Source: an uncultured Roseovarius sp. (GTDB taxonomy: Bacteria > Pseudomonadota > Alphaproteobacteria > Rhodobacterales > Rhodobacteraceae). From it: DNA of 64,000 bases. A program made the position numbers and the translations under genes. Of this stretch, positions 19,265-26,479 are shown piece by piece (the stretch's first letter is position 1; each line of letters begins with the position of its first letter). Location of the stretch: the NCBI GenBank assembly GCA_947497295.1, contig CANMFU010000001.1, positions 806,001 through 870,000 of the forward strand, read 5' to 3'. The notes under the pieces are model-generated. The model saw only the letters and a list, made by a program, of their open reading frames with translations. It made no database searches and was not told the origin of the DNA.

Positions 19265-19414
19265 TCAGATGCTTGCAAAATCGTTGAACATCAGGCGCGG
19301 GGTGGTCTGCGGTTTCACCTTCACCTTGCGCGGTGTGGTATGCTTGACCAGCTTTTGGATGGTTTCGGTTGTCTTGGCTGTTTGCGCTTTGGGCGCGGGT
19401 ATTGAGGCAGGCAT
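19265..19414 (-). CDS. small basic protein, 49 residues, unknown
   Basis: A short ORF starting MPASIPAPKAQTAKTTETIQ and ending RLMFNDFASI. GAAGGAG stands seven bases before the ATG, a far better ribosome binding site than chance ORFs show. The middle is rich in Lys, Arg and Thr (KHTTPRKVKVKPQTTPR), with no membrane segment, so a nucleic-acid or protein-binding role is imaginable. I do not recognise a family. It is the only supported gene in the 480-base stretch between the TfoX-domain gene and mtkB. Confidence 0.6.
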   Translation of the reverse strand: MPASIPAPKAQTAKTTETIQKLVKHTTPRKVKVKPQTTPRLMFNDFASI

Positions 19415-19566
19415 CTGTGTGCTCCTTCAAAGGGGTCACGCGCCGGATGTCGCTCCAGCATGTAGCCGGTTATTCCCTGAGCCTTGCAGGAAACCGGGGC
19501 GTGAATGCGATGCAATTGCAGCAAAATTGCGGCAAAGGCAACAGAGCCCTCTGACGGAGTAGGCAA

Positions 19567-19586
19567 GACAGGGCCGAAGCCCTGTC
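19567..19586 (-). terminator. hairpin after mtkB
   Basis: Perfect eight-base arms GACAGGGC (19567-19574) and GCCCTGTC (19579-19586) around CGAA on the plus strand (TTCG on the minus strand, an especially stable loop). It lies ten bases after the mtkB stop. The T run is poor, so it may be an RNA 3'-end stabiliser or a weak terminator. Confidence 0.6.
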
Positions 19587-19595
19587 AAATTGTTG

Positions 19596-20477
19596 TTACT
19601 TTAGCATTTTCTCGACGATTTCGCCAAAGGCCGAGGGAGTGGGGACAATAGTGACGCCCGCTTCCGATAGGATCTCGACCTTCTCCTGCGCCGACTCGCC
19701 GAACGCTGACACGATTGCGCCCGCATGACCCATGCGCCGCCCCTTGGGGGCCGACAGACCGGCGATATAGGCGGCGACCGGTTTCTTCATGTGATCGCGG
19801 ATGTACTCCGCGGCTTCCGCCTCCTGCGGGCCGCCGATTTCGCCGACCATGACGACGGCATCCGTCTCGGGGTCATTCTCGAACAGCTCCAGAATGTCAC
19901 GGAAGGACGAGCCGTTGATCGGATCGCCGCCGATGCCGATCGAGCTGGACACACCGATCCCGCGCGATTTCATCTGGCTGGCCGCCTCATAGCCCAGCGT
20001 GCCCGAGCGTCCGACGATGCCGACACGGCCCGGCAGGTAGATCGCCGGTGGCATCAGGCCGGCAAAAGCCTGACCGGGGGTGATGATCCCGGCGCAGTTC
20101 GGCCCGATCAGCCGCATGCGCTTTTCTTCCTTGTAGCGGCGCATGTAGCGTTTCACGCGGATCATGTCCTGCGTGGGGATGCCATCTGCGATGCACACGC
20201 AGGTCTTGATGCCCGCATCGGCCGCTTCCATGATGCTGTCGGCCGCAAAGGGGGGCGGCACGAAGGCAATGACCAGATCGGCGCCGGTTTCGGCCACCGC
20301 GCCTTTGACAGTGTTGAACACCGGCAGGCCGTTATGCGTGGTGCCGCCCTTGCCGGGTGTCACGCCGCCCACAACATTGGTGCCGTAATCGCGCATTTCC
20401 TGCGCATGAAAGCTGCCGATGCGGCCTGTCAGGCCGGTGACCAGCACTTTGGAGTTCTTGTCGATCAGGATGGCCAT
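19596..20477 (-). CDS. mtkB: malate--CoA ligase, alpha subunit (succinyl-CoA synthetase alpha family)
   Basis: A 293-residue protein of the succinyl/malyl-CoA synthetase alpha family: CoA-binding N-terminal domain (VLVTGLTGRIGSFHAQ), GPNCAGIITPG, and the phosphohistidine loop GHAGAI with His251. With MtkA it activates malate to malyl-CoA with ATP. The choice of malate over succinate rests on the neighbours, malyl-CoA lyase, hydroxypyruvate reductase and serine-glyoxylate aminotransferase, which complete the serine-cycle arm. The TCA-cycle sucCD is not in the window. Its start shares one base with the mtkA stop (TGATG). Confidence 0.88.
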   Translation of the reverse strand: MAILIDKNSKVLVTGLTGRIGSFHAQEMRDYGTNVVGGVTPGKGGTTHNGLPVFNTVKGAVAETGADLVIAFVPPPFAADSIMEAADAGIKTCVCIADGIPTQDMIRVKRYMRRYKEEKRMRLIGPNCAGIITPGQAFAGLMPPAIYLPGRVGIVGRSGTLGYEAASQMKSRGIGVSSSIGIGGDPINGSSFRDILELFENDPETDAVVMVGEIGGPQEAEAAEYIRDHMKKPVAAYIAGLSAPKGRRMGHAGAIVSAFGESAQEKVEILSEAGVTIVPTPSAFGEIVEKMLK

Positions 20478-21667
20478 CAGATTGCCTCCGCATTCTTGGT
20501 TGATGCTGTCTTCCAGCCCGCGACGACCTTTTCCGCCGCTTCGGCCAGCGTGTCGGCTGTGGTGATGTTCAACCCGCTTTCGTTCAACAGCTTGCGTCCC
20601 TCTTCGACATTGGTGCCCGACAGGCGCACGACCAAAGGCATGGTCAGCTGCAGTTCCTGAACGGCGCGCACGACGCCCTCGGCGATCCAGTCACAGCGGT
20701 TGATGCCGGCAAAGATGTTGACCAAAATCGCCTCGACATTAGGATCGTTCAGAACCGCCTTGAACGACATCAGCACACGCTCGGGGCTGGCCCCGCCGCC
20801 GACATCAAGGAAGTTGGCAGGCTCGCCGCCCGACATCTTGATCATGTCCAGCGTCGCCATGGCCAGGCCCGCACCGTTGACGATGCAGCCGATTTCGCCC
20901 TCAAGCCCGATATAGCTGAGGCCGCGATCCTCGGCATAGGTTTCGCGCGAATCCTCCTGGCTCTTGTCGCGCAACTCCGAGATATCGGGATGGCGGAACA
21001 GAGCGTTGTCGTCAAAGCTGAGCTTGGCATCGAGCGCCACGATCTCGCCGCCGCCGGTCACGACCAGCGGGTTGATTTCCAGCATCGACGCATCCAGTTC
21101 GTCCATCGCCTTGTAGCAGCCGATGATTTGCTTGACCGCCTGCGGGATCAGCGCGGCATCAAGGCCCAGCTGAAACGCGATTTCGCGCGCCTGAAAGGCC
21201 TGCATGCCCACCGCCGGATCGACGACCGAACGGATGATGCTGTCCGGCTCGTCCTCGGAGATATCCTCGATCTCCATTCCGCCTTGGGCGGAGGCGACGA
21301 CAACGACACGCTCCTCGGTGCGGTCCATGACAAAGCCCAGATAGATTTCCTGTGCGATGTCAGTGGCTTCCTCAATATAGAGGCGGCCGACAAGTTTGCC
21401 TTGCGGCCCGGTCTGGTGCGTGACCAGCTTGCGGCCCAGCATCCAGGCGGCGGCGTCTGCAATCTCGTCATCGGTGCTGCAAATCCGTACTCCGCCGGCC
21501 TTGCCGCGGGCGCCGGAGTGAATCTGCGCCTTGACGACGCATTTCTCACCAGACAGTTCCTGCGCGCGGTAAACCGCCTGTTCGGGACTGTAGGCGATGC
21601 CGCCGCGCGGCACGTTGACGCCGAATTTCTTCAGCAGCTCCTTGGCCTGATACTCATGGATATCCAT
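20477..21667 (-). CDS. mtkA: malate--CoA ligase, beta subunit (ATP-grasp, succinyl-CoA synthetase beta family)
   Basis: A 396-residue ATP-grasp protein beginning [17 protein letters not shown], with [29 protein letters not shown] and the C-terminal domain [18 protein letters not shown]. It provides the nucleotide-binding half of malate thiokinase. As with MtkB, family members that use succinate look very similar; assignment rests on the mcl-mtkA-mtkB gene order. Spacing from mcl is ten bases, so all three are one transcript. Confidence 0.88.
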   Translation of the reverse strand: MDIHEYQAKELLKKFGVNVPRGGIAYSPEQAVYRAQELSGEKCVVKAQIHSGARGKAGGVRICSTDDEIADAAAWMLGRKLVTHQTGPQGKLVGRLYIEEATDIAQEIYLGFVMDRTEERVVVVASAQGGMEIEDISEDEPDSIIRSVVDPAVGMQAFQAREIAFQLGLDAALIPQAVKQIIGCYKAMDELDASMLEINPLVVTGGGEIVALDAKLSFDDNALFRHPDISELRDKSQEDSRETYAEDRGLSYIGLEGEIGCIVNGAGLAMATLDMIKMSGGEPANFLDVGGGASPERVLMSFKAVLNDPNVEAILVNIFAGINRCDWIAEGVVRAVQELQLTMPLVVRLSGTNVEEGRKLLNESGLNITTADTLAEAAEKVVAGWKTASTKNAEAI

Positions 21668-21677
21668 TTATTTTTCC

Positions 21678-22613
21678 TCAGCCCTTGGCTGCGATGGCAT
21701 CGGCCACCGTCAGCACGTTCTGCGCCATGCGCTCGGATGCGGCGTCGATCAAACGGCCATCGAGATTCGCGGCACCCTTGCCCTGCTTTTCGGCCTCACG
21801 CAGCGCTTCGATGATGCGGCGCGCGCGAGTGACTTCTTCTTCCGGGGGCGAGAACATGTCGTTTGCCAGTTTGATCTGGCTGGGGTGGATCGCCCATTTG
21901 CCTTCAATGCCCAATGCAGCAGCGCGTTTTGCCGATGCGATATAGGCGTCGGGATCGTTGAAATCGCCGAAGGGGCCGTCGATGGCACGCAGGCCATAGG
22001 CGCGGCAGGCGCCGTTCATGCGAGAAATGGCATAGTGCCACTGATCGCCCGGATAATCAGGGTTCAGGCCGCCGATGACGACGGTACGGGCGCGGGTGAA
22101 GGCGGCGTAGTCACCGACACCGAAATGCATCGCCTCAAGGCGGCCGGGCGCAGCGGCGATCGTCTCGACGTTGGCCATGCCAAGCGCGGTTTCGATCAAC
22201 GCCTCAAGGCCGATCTGATGCTTGAAGCCTTTGGCGACTTCGATCTGGCTCAGCATTGTCTCGACGCAATAAAGATCGCCTGGTACGCCGACCTTGGGCA
22301 CCAGAATGGTGTGTAGATGCTGGCCTGCCTGCTCGACAACATCAACGACGTCGCGATACATGTAATGCGTGTCAAGGCCGTTGATGCGGACCGACATCGT
22401 CTTGCCTTTCCAGTCGATATCGTTCAGCGCCTCGATGATGTTCTTGCGCGCCTGCTCCTTGTCGGCGGGCGAAACGGCGTCTTCAAGATCGAGGAAAATG
22501 TAATCGACGTCGCTGTTGGCGGCCTTTTCGAACATCTCGGTGTTCGAGCCGGGCACGGCCAGTTCGGACCGCTGGAGACGCTGTTTCTTCAGCGGGTGCA
22601 AAGTATAGCTCAT
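21678..22613 (-). CDS. mcl: L-malyl-CoA lyase
   Basis: A 311-residue HpcH/CitE-family lyase that splits malyl-CoA into glyoxylate and acetyl-CoA. The protein begins SYTLHPLKKQRLQRSELAVPGSN, with FLDLEDAVSPADKEQARKN (metal and CoA site), LIETALGMANVE, MHFGVGDYAAFTRAR and GPFGDFNDPDAYIASAKR, all strongly typical of methylotroph malyl-CoA lyases. I chose the ATG at 22613 because GGGAGGAA stands seven bases upstream and the family starts there. It is the first gene of the mcl-mtkA-mtkB unit and has its own 258-base upstream region with a palindrome. Confidence 0.94.
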   Translation of the reverse strand: MSYTLHPLKKQRLQRSELAVPGSNTEMFEKAANSDVDYIFLDLEDAVSPADKEQARKNIIEALNDIDWKGKTMSVRINGLDTHYMYRDVVDVVEQAGQHLHTILVPKVGVPGDLYCVETMLSQIEVAKGFKHQIGLEALIETALGMANVETIAAAPGRLEAMHFGVGDYAAFTRARTVVIGGLNPDYPGDQWHYAISRMNGACRAYGLRAIDGPFGDFNDPDAYIASAKRAAALGIEGKWAIHPSQIKLANDMFSPPEEEVTRARRIIEALREAEKQGKGAANLDGRLIDAASERMAQNVLTVADAIAAKG

Positions 22614-22725
22614 GAGTGTTTCCTCCCTGGAACATGTTGTCCCGTCGAAGGTGCCGTAACGCGGACCCGCCAGACACTTTCGCATGGGTAGCATTGCAGG
22701 TCCGGGGTTGGCCGCGTGCGGCGAA

Positions 22726-22745
22726 CGGGTAGGGCGGTCTACCCG
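22726..22745. promoter_or_regulatory. palindrome upstream of mcl (site 1)
   Basis: Arms CGGGTAG (22726-22732) and CTACCCG (22739-22745) around six bases. With its left flank it reads CGAACGGGTAGGG, exactly as at the site upstream of sga. It lies 113-132 bases before the mcl ATG. A further half site GGGTAG is at 22686-22691. I infer an operator for the divergently encoded LuxR-type regulator. Confidence 0.7.
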
Positions 22746-22821
22746 GCGCCGGGCCAATGGTATGCGGCGGGGTGCGCGGCGAAGATCGTGGCCGGGCTCG
22801 AAGGCGCAGTCTGGAATCAAT

Positions 22822-22846
22822 ATGCCCCGGCGCAGGGCCGGGGCAT
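22822..22846 (-). terminator. hairpin after hprA
   Basis: Perfect nine-base arms ATGCCCCGG (22822-22830) and CCGGGGCAT (22838-22846), 26 bases after the hprA stop. On the minus strand it is followed by ATTGATT, not a strong T run. It probably ends or trims the sga-hprA transcript and separates it from the mcl promoter. Confidence 0.6.
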
Positions 22847-22871
22847 GATCTGGTTGCGACAGGGCAGGGCA

Positions 22872-23834
22872 TTAGACCACGCGGTCAGGCAGGGTTTCGC
22901 CGTTCAGGAACGCCTCCAGATTGTCGATGGCGCGGTTGCCCATCGCGGCGCGTGTCGCGCCCGTTGCGCTTCCCAGATGCGGGGCCAGCACCAGATTTTC
23001 ATGCTTCAGAAAACGCGGATCCAGATTCGGCTCACCCTGATAGACATCAAGACCAGCGCCACCCAGGTGGCGGTTGTTCAGAGCAGCAAACAGCGCCTCC
23101 TCATCCACCACGTCGCCGCGTGCGGTATTGATCAGGATGGCGCCGGGCTTCATCGCAGCAAAGACCTCGGCGTTGATCAGATGCCGCGTGTCGGCGCCGC
23201 CGGGGCAGTGAAGTGACAGAAAATCGCTCGCTGCGGCCACCTCGGCGACACTGGCCAACTGCGTGGCGCCGTAGCGCGCCGCGATTTCCGGTGCAACGCT
23301 GCTGCGGTTCTGGAACACAACCTTCATGCCAAAACCGTGATGCGCCCGCTGCGCCATCGCCTGACCGATTCGGCCAAAGCCGATGATGCCCAGCGTGGCA
23401 CCCGCCACCTTGTGGCCAATCAGATGCGTCGGACGCCAGCCGTCCCAGCGGCCTGCGCGCAATTCGCGCTCGCCCTCGCCCAGGCGGCGGGCGGCGGCCA
23501 GCAGCAGGCCCATCGCCAGATCGGCGGTGCAGTCGGTCAGCACGCCGGGCGTGTTGGTCACGGCAATGCCCGCCGCCTTGGCAGCGTCAACGTCGATGTG
23601 ATTATAGCCGACACCATAATTTGCCAGCAGACGGACCTTGCCCTTGGCCGCGTCATAGAACGCGGCAGGAATGTTGTCAGAGACGGTGGGCAGAATCACG
23701 TCATATTGCGCGGCTGCCTGCATCCAGTCGGCGTCGGTCATTGCCGTGTCAGGGTCGCGGAACGTCGCCTCGCACAGTTTTGCGAGGCGATCCTGCGTTT
23801 CCCTGGGCCAGGCGCGGGTGACGAGGGCGCGCAT
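22872..23834 (-). CDS. hprA: hydroxypyruvate/glyoxylate reductase (D-2-hydroxyacid dehydrogenase)
   Basis: A 320-residue NAD(P)-dependent D-2-hydroxyacid dehydrogenase. The catalytic domain has NYGVGYNHIDVDAAK, the Rossmann motif LGIIGFGRIGQAMA, INTARGDVVDEEAL with the substrate Arg, and LAPHLGSATG with the catalytic His. In the serine cycle it reduces hydroxypyruvate from the Sga reaction to glycerate; glyoxylate reduction is a common side activity. It sits five bases after sga, one transcript. Cofactor preference cannot be told from the sequence alone. Confidence 0.9.
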   Translation of the reverse strand: MRALVTRAWPRETQDRLAKLCEATFRDPDTAMTDADWMQAAAQYDVILPTVSDNIPAAFYDAAKGKVRLLANYGVGYNHIDVDAAKAAGIAVTNTPGVLTDCTADLAMGLLLAAARRLGEGERELRAGRWDGWRPTHLIGHKVAGATLGIIGFGRIGQAMAQRAHHGFGMKVVFQNRSSVAPEIAARYGATQLASVAEVAAASDFLSLHCPGGADTRHLINAEVFAAMKPGAILINTARGDVVDEEALFAALNNRHLGGAGLDVYQGEPNLDPRFLKHENLVLAPHLGSATGATRAAMGNRAIDNLEAFLNGETLPDRVV

Positions 23835-23839
23835 CCCGC

Positions 23840-25018
23840 TTAACCCTCGACTGTGCGATAATGCGCCTGCGCCGCAGCCACGCCCGAGCCCAGCTCGATC
23901 TTGGCGCCCGAATCGACCAGCGCCATTTCAGCCGCCGAGATTGCGCCCAGCAGCATCACCGGGTTGAGCGAGCCCAGATGGCCGATGCGGAACGCCTTGC
24001 CCGCCAGCTTGTTCAGGCCGGTCCCCAGCGAGGTTTGATATTTGGAATAAGCATGCGCGATGACATCGCGGGCATCGACGCCTTCGGGAACGTAGATGGC
24101 CGACACCGTATCGGACGCCCATTCCGGCCCGCGCGCCACCAGCTCGCAGCCATCCCATGCGGCGACAGCGCGGCGCACGCCCTCGGCGTGGAAATTGTGC
24201 CGCTTCCAGATCGTCTCCAGCCCGACCTCCAGCATCATGTCCAGCGACGTGCGCAGGCCGCGCAGCAGTTGCGTGGCGGGCGTATAAGGGAAATAGCCGG
24301 TATCGTTCAGCTTGATCATGTCCTCCCAGCTGAAATAGCAGCGGTTCATCTTGTTGGTGTTCGAGGCGTTGGCGGCCAGCGCCTTGTCGCTCGCGGCCAG
24401 AAAACCAAGGCCTGCGGGCAGCATGAAGCCCTTTTGCGATCCGGACACGGCCAGGTCGACGCCCCACTTCTCCATCTCGAATTCGATCGAGCCGATCGAG
24501 CTGACGCCGTCAACGAACAGCAGGGCCGGGTGGTTTGCATCATCCAGCGCCTTGCGCACACCTGCGACATCGGAGGATACGCCTGTTGCGGTCTCGTTCT
24601 GGGTTGCGAAAACGGCCTTGATCTTGTGATCCGTGTCGGCCTTCAGCCGCTTGGCGTATTCGTCGACCGGCACGCCCTTGCCCCACTCGACCTCGCACAG
24701 ATCCACATTCAGGCCCAGCCGCTCGGCCATGTCGACCCACAGCAGCGAAAACTGGCCAAAGCGCGACATCAGCACGGTGTCGCCCTCGCTCAGCGTGTTG
24801 GTGATGGCCGATTCCCAAGCGCCGGTACCCGAGGACGGAAAGATGAAGACGCGGCCGTTTTCCAGCCGATACGCCTTTTTCAGATCGCGCAGCAGGCTGT
24901 GCGTCAGATCGGCGAAATCAGGCGCGCGCATATCCTCCATCGGGATATTCATGGCGCGGCGCACCTCTTCGGGGACGTTGGTGGGACCGGGGATGAATAG
25001 ATGGGACGTGCCGCGCAT
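23840..25018 (-). CDS. sgaA: serine--glyoxylate aminotransferase
   Basis: A 392-residue fold-type I PLP aminotransferase. It begins [22 protein letters not shown], has [16 protein letters not shown] for phosphate binding, VDGVSSIGS, and the Schiff-base lysine in [10 protein letters not shown] (Lys196). It converts serine plus glyoxylate to hydroxypyruvate plus glycine, linking glycine C1 addition with the reductive arm of the serine cycle. It is the first gene of the sga-hprA unit, divergent from the LuxR-type gene across 246 bases. The strongly conserved N terminus fixes the start. Confidence 0.94.
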   Translation of the reverse strand: MRGTSHLFIPGPTNVPEEVRRAMNIPMEDMRAPDFADLTHSLLRDLKKAYRLENGRVFIFPSSGTGAWESAITNTLSEGDTVLMSRFGQFSLLWVDMAERLGLNVDLCEVEWGKGVPVDEYAKRLKADTDHKIKAVFATQNETATGVSSDVAGVRKALDDANHPALLFVDGVSSIGSIEFEMEKWGVDLAVSGSQKGFMLPAGLGFLAASDKALAANASNTNKMNRCYFSWEDMIKLNDTGYFPYTPATQLLRGLRTSLDMMLEVGLETIWKRHNFHAEGVRRAVAAWDGCELVARGPEWASDTVSAIYVPEGVDARDVIAHAYSKYQTSLGTGLNKLAGKAFRIGHLGSLNPVMLLGAISAAEMALVDSGAKIELGSGVAAAQAHYRTVEG

Positions 25019-25121
25019 GATTTCTCTCCTGTTGGTTGCTCCTTGTATGAAAGCTGTGCGCTGGCAGCGAAATGCCCGAGAGTATGGGCTTGCCCGCCAT
25101 GTGTCGGTGCCGGACGCCGAA

Positions 25122-25142
25122 CGGGTAGGGTTGGGCTACCCG
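25122..25142. promoter_or_regulatory. palindrome between sga and the LuxR-type gene (site 2)
   Basis: Arms CGGGTAG (25122-25128) and CTACCCG (25136-25142) around seven bases. The left flank CGAACGGGTAGGG matches site 1 upstream of mcl in the same orientation. It is 104-124 bases before the sga ATG and about 122 bases before the regulator's ATG, so it could serve both. Confidence 0.7.
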
Positions 25143-25264
25143 GTGGGGTGATTGTCGGGCTGCATACCGATGCACACCGAAAAGCTGTTCTATTTCAGCG
25201 AGTTCTCGCGGGTAATCGCATTATACTGCGTGACAAGCGCGCTGGTATATGCAGCAATCATCTT

Positions 25265-25891
25265 ATGAACGAACGTGACCTATCCATATCCCGTATCATT
25301 GTCGCGGACCGGCAGTTGATCGTGTGCCAAGGCATCGGATCTCTGGTTGGCCAGATTCCCGGAACCGAGCTCGGCGAGTTTGCGACCGATCTGGAGGGCC
25401 TGCGGCGGTTGCTGGCCGCCGAGACGGGACGCGTGATCGTGATCCTGGGCGTTCGGCTGGCTGACGGCGATGTGGCAAGCGCGCTGGACATGCTGCGGCG
25501 CGAATTCCCGGCGGCGCTTGTCGTGGTGGTGGCGGATGATACGGAATTTGCATTCATTCGTGCCGCAATCAAATCGGGTGCGAATTCGGTCTGCATGATG
25601 GGGCAGATCCTGATCAGCTTGCCCAAGATCCTGGGCAAACTGGTAGAGGGCCATTCCATCGTGCCGACAGACATTCTGCGGCGCCTGACATCCGAGACGA
25701 CGCACGCACTGTCGCGGCGAGAGCATGAGATTCTGGGCCTGCTGGTGAACGGGCTGACGAATTTTCAAATCTCAGCTCGGTTGGGGCTGTCGGAGAATAC
25801 GGTCAAATACTACCTCAAGGCTATCTATCAAAAGCTGGACGTGAATTCGCGCGGCGGCGCCATCGCCAAATATGTTGCCGGTAACTACTAG
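25265..25891 (+). CDS. LuxR-family regulator, probable serine-cycle regulator
   Basis: A 208-residue protein with a receiver-like N-terminal half ([14 protein letters not shown], residues 11-24) and a C-terminal LuxR/NarL helix-turn-helix ([43 protein letters not shown] split over residues 149-191). The place of the phosphorylated aspartate (residues about 58-63, VIVILGV) has no acidic residue, so it is probably not a normal phosphorelay receiver. Divergence from sga and the shared palindromes suggest it controls both serine-cycle units; Methylobacterium uses the LysR-type QscR for this. ATG at 25265 was chosen because the domain starts there; the ribosome site is weak. Confidence 0.82.
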   Translation: MNERDLSISRIIVADRQLIVCQGIGSLVGQIPGTELGEFATDLEGLRRLLAAETGRVIVILGVRLADGDVASALDMLRREFPAALVVVVADDTEFAFIRAAIKSGANSVCMMGQILISLPKILGKLVEGHSIVPTDILRRLTSETTHALSRREHEILGLLVNGLTNFQISARLGLSENTVKYYLKAIYQKLDVNSRGGAIAKYVAGNY

Positions 25892-25904
25892 GTGGCGCGT
25901 GTGT

Positions 25905-25942
25905 GGCGGGCCAAGATTATTCGCGAATAATCGGCGCCCGCC
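25905..25942. repeat. perfect 18-base palindrome nested in an outer inverted repeat
   Basis: Bases 25915-25932 read GATTATTCGCGAATAATC, a perfect palindrome with no spacer. It is flanked by outer arms GGCGGGC (25905-25911) and GCCCGCC (25936-25942), separated by three mismatches each side. It sits between the convergent ends of the LuxR-type gene and the lipoprotein gene. No T run follows, so it may be a bidirectional hairpin terminator or a protein site. Confidence 0.65.
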
Positions 25943-25958
25943 ATCTGGATTTGGCGCT

Positions 25959-26363
25959 TTAATCTGCGGTCCTTGCTGCTTTCGCTTGCTTTTTCGTTTG
26001 AGTCTCGATCCGGATTTCTGGACGGCACCCCTTGGAATTGTAGCGGTTCATCAGACCCTGATTGCGGCGTTGATAGGCGCGCGCCTCTTCGCCTGATGCG
26101 CCCTTGAGATCCATGAAAAAGAGCGCGGGAAAGAACAGGATCGCGCCTGCGGTTCCGGCGACGATGTTTTTCGTCTGTTTGTTCTGCTGTTCATCAACAA
26201 GGCCGCGAACGGCCTGCGAATTGACGCCGATTTCACTGCGGAGCTGGGCGCAGGACAGCGACGCGTCACTGTTTTGTACTTCGGCAACAGGATTCGGATC
26301 ACGCCCGGCGCAGGCGGTCAAAACCATGAGGCCGACGAGGGCGAGGGGCAGGCGGTATGTCAT
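25959..26363 (-). CDS. lipoprotein, unknown function
   Basis: A 134-residue protein. The signal sequence TYRLPLALVGLMVLTACAG carries a lipobox LTAC, so the mature protein starts at Cys18. The mature part holds two further cysteines (SLSCAQLR, KGCRPEI), a hydrophobic stretch IVAGTAGAILFFPALFFM and a basic Lys/Arg tail. The pattern resembles small conserved envelope lipoproteins with one membrane segment; I do not recognise a named family. Confidence 0.78.
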   Translation of the reverse strand: MTYRLPLALVGLMVLTACAGRDPNPVAEVQNSDASLSCAQLRSEIGVNSQAVRGLVDEQQNKQTKNIVAGTAGAILFFPALFFMDLKGASGEEARAYQRRNQGLMNRYNSKGCRPEIRIETQTKKQAKAARTAD

Positions 26364-26479
26364 AGGGCTGTATCCTTTGGGTCAGGGCCATTGGATACGC
26401 GCCGAAGTGTTTCGATTCTCCTAAGATGTTCTGGTTTTGTGCCTATTTTATTAATATTCCTGTACCGGGACGCGGGCGG

